This document shows, one piece after another, positions 63,841-64,000 of a stretch of 64,000 nucleotides of DNA (the first letter of the stretch is position 1; each line of letters starts with the position of its first letter). The DNA lies in assembly GCA_000750105.3 (NCBI GenBank), contig JPHH03000010.1:742490-806489 (forward strand), in the 5' to 3' direction. The position numbers and the translations under genes were made by a program. The stretch is from Tolypocladium sp. Sup5 PDA-1. Lineage: Eukaryota > Ascomycota > Sordariomycetes > Hypocreales > Ophiocordycipitaceae. The notes below the pieces were generated by a model. The model searched no databases. It was not told the origin of the DNA and saw nothing but the letters and a program-made list of their open reading frames with translations.

Positions 63841-64000
63841 TCAGCTACGGATAGATAATTAGCCCGAGGCCCGGTCCGATTAATTATATATAGGACCGTT
63901 ACCTCCCGAATAGATAGAGATAACTCAAGCAATTCAACTGCCTTCTATACTTGCCTACTATCTCTGCCTCTTGTGACTCTATTCTATAGAGACCCTATTC

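Larger units (their letters stand above)
63247..64000. mobile_element. AT-rich foldback element, right end outside window
   Basis: The left arm 63247-63436 (about 190 bp) and the right arm 63821-64000 (about 180 bp, cut by the window edge) are inverted copies with about 95% identity; one indel of about 10 bp explains the length difference. The 384-bp spacer has four near-palindromes of the form CGGGAWWWWWWWWTCCCG and five copies of a degenerate 30-bp repeat. No open reading frame is present. This is the structure of a foldback or non-autonomous TIR element. Most differences between the arms are transitions in CpA/TpG context, suggesting RIP. Ends and target duplication are not visible. Confidence 0.7.

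Overview
The window is filamentous-fungus DNA. Genes are split by short introns (about 47-70 bp, GTRNGT donors, CTAAC-like branch points), there is a tRNA-Tyr with an 11-nt intron, and the families are typical of fungi: a Zn2Cys6 regulator, MFS and APC permeases, P450s, an ABC-C pump, a multicopper oxidase and secreted carbohydrate-active enzymes. GC-rich gene space with this content suggests a Sordariomycete, perhaps Hypocreales; that placement is inference. I found no bacterial operons, CRISPR arrays or viral genes.

Layout. 0-2.3 kb: the 3' part of a Dal5-type MFS permease and a convergent extended SDR. 3.2-11.2 kb: four neighbouring genes that all look broken (RidA-like, P450, asparagine synthetase, epoxide hydrolase). 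11.3-13.6 kb: an intact secreted six-hairpin-type glycosidase. 14.8 kb: tRNA-Tyr(GUA). 16.7-28.6 kb: a compact set of a Zn2Cys6 regulator, a D-2-hydroxyacid dehydrogenase, a classical SDR, an MFS sugar transporter, a multicopper oxidase and an SMP-30 lactonase. 29.6-34.2 kb: a secreted beta-helix protein and a secreted polyamine oxidase. 35.1-42.8 kb: an APC amino-acid permease, an acyl-CoA-synthetase-like AMP ligase and a cystathionine gamma-synthase-like PLP enzyme. 43.3-47.8 kb: a secreted CBM9-like protein, a decayed GH43 and an APH-type kinase with a damaged 3' end. 47.9-49.1 kb: a collapsed remnant of a PKS-NRPS-type A-T-R module. 50.2-62.4 kb: a secreted carboxylesterase, an aldehyde dehydrogenase, a 1477-aa ABC-C transporter and a CYP65-like P450. 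63.0-64.0 kb: an AT-rich foldback element that runs off the right edge.

How the genes may work together. The most coherent unit is 16.7-28.6 kb. A sugar transporter, an SDR able to oxidise a sugar to its lactone, an SMP-30 lactonase, a 2-hydroxyacid dehydrogenase and a pathway-type regulator look like an oxidative sugar or sugar-acid catabolic cluster. Its three promoter regions share the 9-mer CGGCAATTG, which is otherwise rare in the window, so I propose it as the common operator. The left arm (3-11 kb), the GH43 and the A-T-R remnant show repeated gene decay. Some lesions fit repeat-induced point mutation (C-to-T at CpA, seen as TG-to-TA); others are small deletions. The intact P450, ABC-C pump, aldehyde dehydrogenase and esterase next to the A-T-R remnant could be survivors of a lost secondary-metabolite cluster, but this is only suggested by position.

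Intron coordinates were read by eye. For most multi-exon genes the summed exon lengths were checked to be divisible by three.
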